Source: CAVSRC01 sp963785065 | GTDB taxonomy: Bacteria > Pseudomonadota > Alphaproteobacteria > Rhizobiales > Kaistiaceae | Length of the DNA stretch: 64,000 nucleotides | Assembly: GCA_963785065.1 (NCBI GenBank) | Contig: CAWATX010000004.1 | Location: 434,001-498,000, forward strand | Direction: 5' to 3' | Shown here: in pieces, positions 63,446-64,000 of the stretch | Layout: every line of letters starts with the position of its first letter | Position numbering within the stretch: position 1 is the stretch's first letter | The notes under the pieces: model-generated | Told to the model about the DNA's origin: nothing | Databases searched by the model: none | Seen by the model: only the letters and a program-made list of their open reading frames with translations | Made by a program: the position numbers and the translations under genes

Positions 63446-64000
<555 letters not shown>

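Overview
The window is high-GC chromosomal DNA of an alphaproteobacterium, most likely of the order Hyphomicrobiales (Rhizobiales). The evidence is gene order: blocks such as bamE / ubiquinol-cytochrome c chaperone / DUF177 / plsX-fabH-ihfA-merR, thiL-nusB-ribH-ribE-ribD-nrdR-glyA, an L,D-transpeptidase next to a LdtR-type MarR regulator, and trmFO ... secF-secD-yajC ... pcm-surE-serS-tatCBA-scpB-scpA-nagZ-SPOR-argS ... dgt/erpA are arranged as in that order. Genus cannot be fixed from the sequence alone. Almost everything is housekeeping; no phage, transposase, plasmid, CRISPR or toxin island was seen.

Layout. 0.1-5.9 kb: a plus-strand run with a pyruvoyl-dependent arginine decarboxylase and agmatinase (arginine to agmatine to putrescine), a phosphotriesterase-like hydrolase, and a CUT1-type sugar ABC importer (binding protein and two permeases, no ATPase). 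6.0-6.2 kb: tRNA-Arg(TCG) and tRNA-Pro(GGG). 6.3-11.4 kb: fatty acid/phospholipid initiation genes with IHF-alpha, a MerR regulator, DUF177, a cytochrome bc1 chaperone and BamE. 11.4-14.3 kb: an exported protein of unknown function and the proton-pumping pyrophosphatase hppA, which carries an apparent one-base frameshift. 14.5-21.4 kb: an MFS transporter, then thiamine/riboflavin/NusB/NrdR/GlyA genes. 21.5-24.2 kb: cell-wall L,D-transpeptidase, its likely MarR regulator and a small membrane protein. 24.4-30.0 kb: hemB, threonine dehydratase, RDD protein, SLC13 permease, Bpt.

30.0-33.3 kb is the least ordinary stretch: a 647-bp hairpin-rich non-coding block, two proteins of unknown function, a GST, YjbQ and a 50-aa DUF1127 protein with a paired upstream repeat. 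33.3-39.0 kb holds trmFO, two homologues of mitochondrial complex I assembly factors (NDUFAF6- and NDUFAF3-like) and secF-secD-yajC. 39.2-53.1 kb carries a DUF815 ATPase, a LysM/M23 lipoprotein, pcm-surE-serS, tatCBA, scpB-scpA-nagZ, a SPOR protein and argS. 53.3-56.3 kb is a two-gene signalling unit (FIST sensor plus PAS-GGDEF-EAL) placed between argS and dgt. 56.4-64.0 kb: dgt, erpA, a glyoxalase-fold protein with a histone-H1-like tail, an EamA exporter, AMP nucleosidase, an MFS exporter, OsmC and the start of exonuclease III, which runs off the end.

Intergenic gaps contain several kinds of palindromic, REP-like repeats (about 25.4, 26.7, 30.5, 30.9, 43.1, 44.7 and 58.8 kb).
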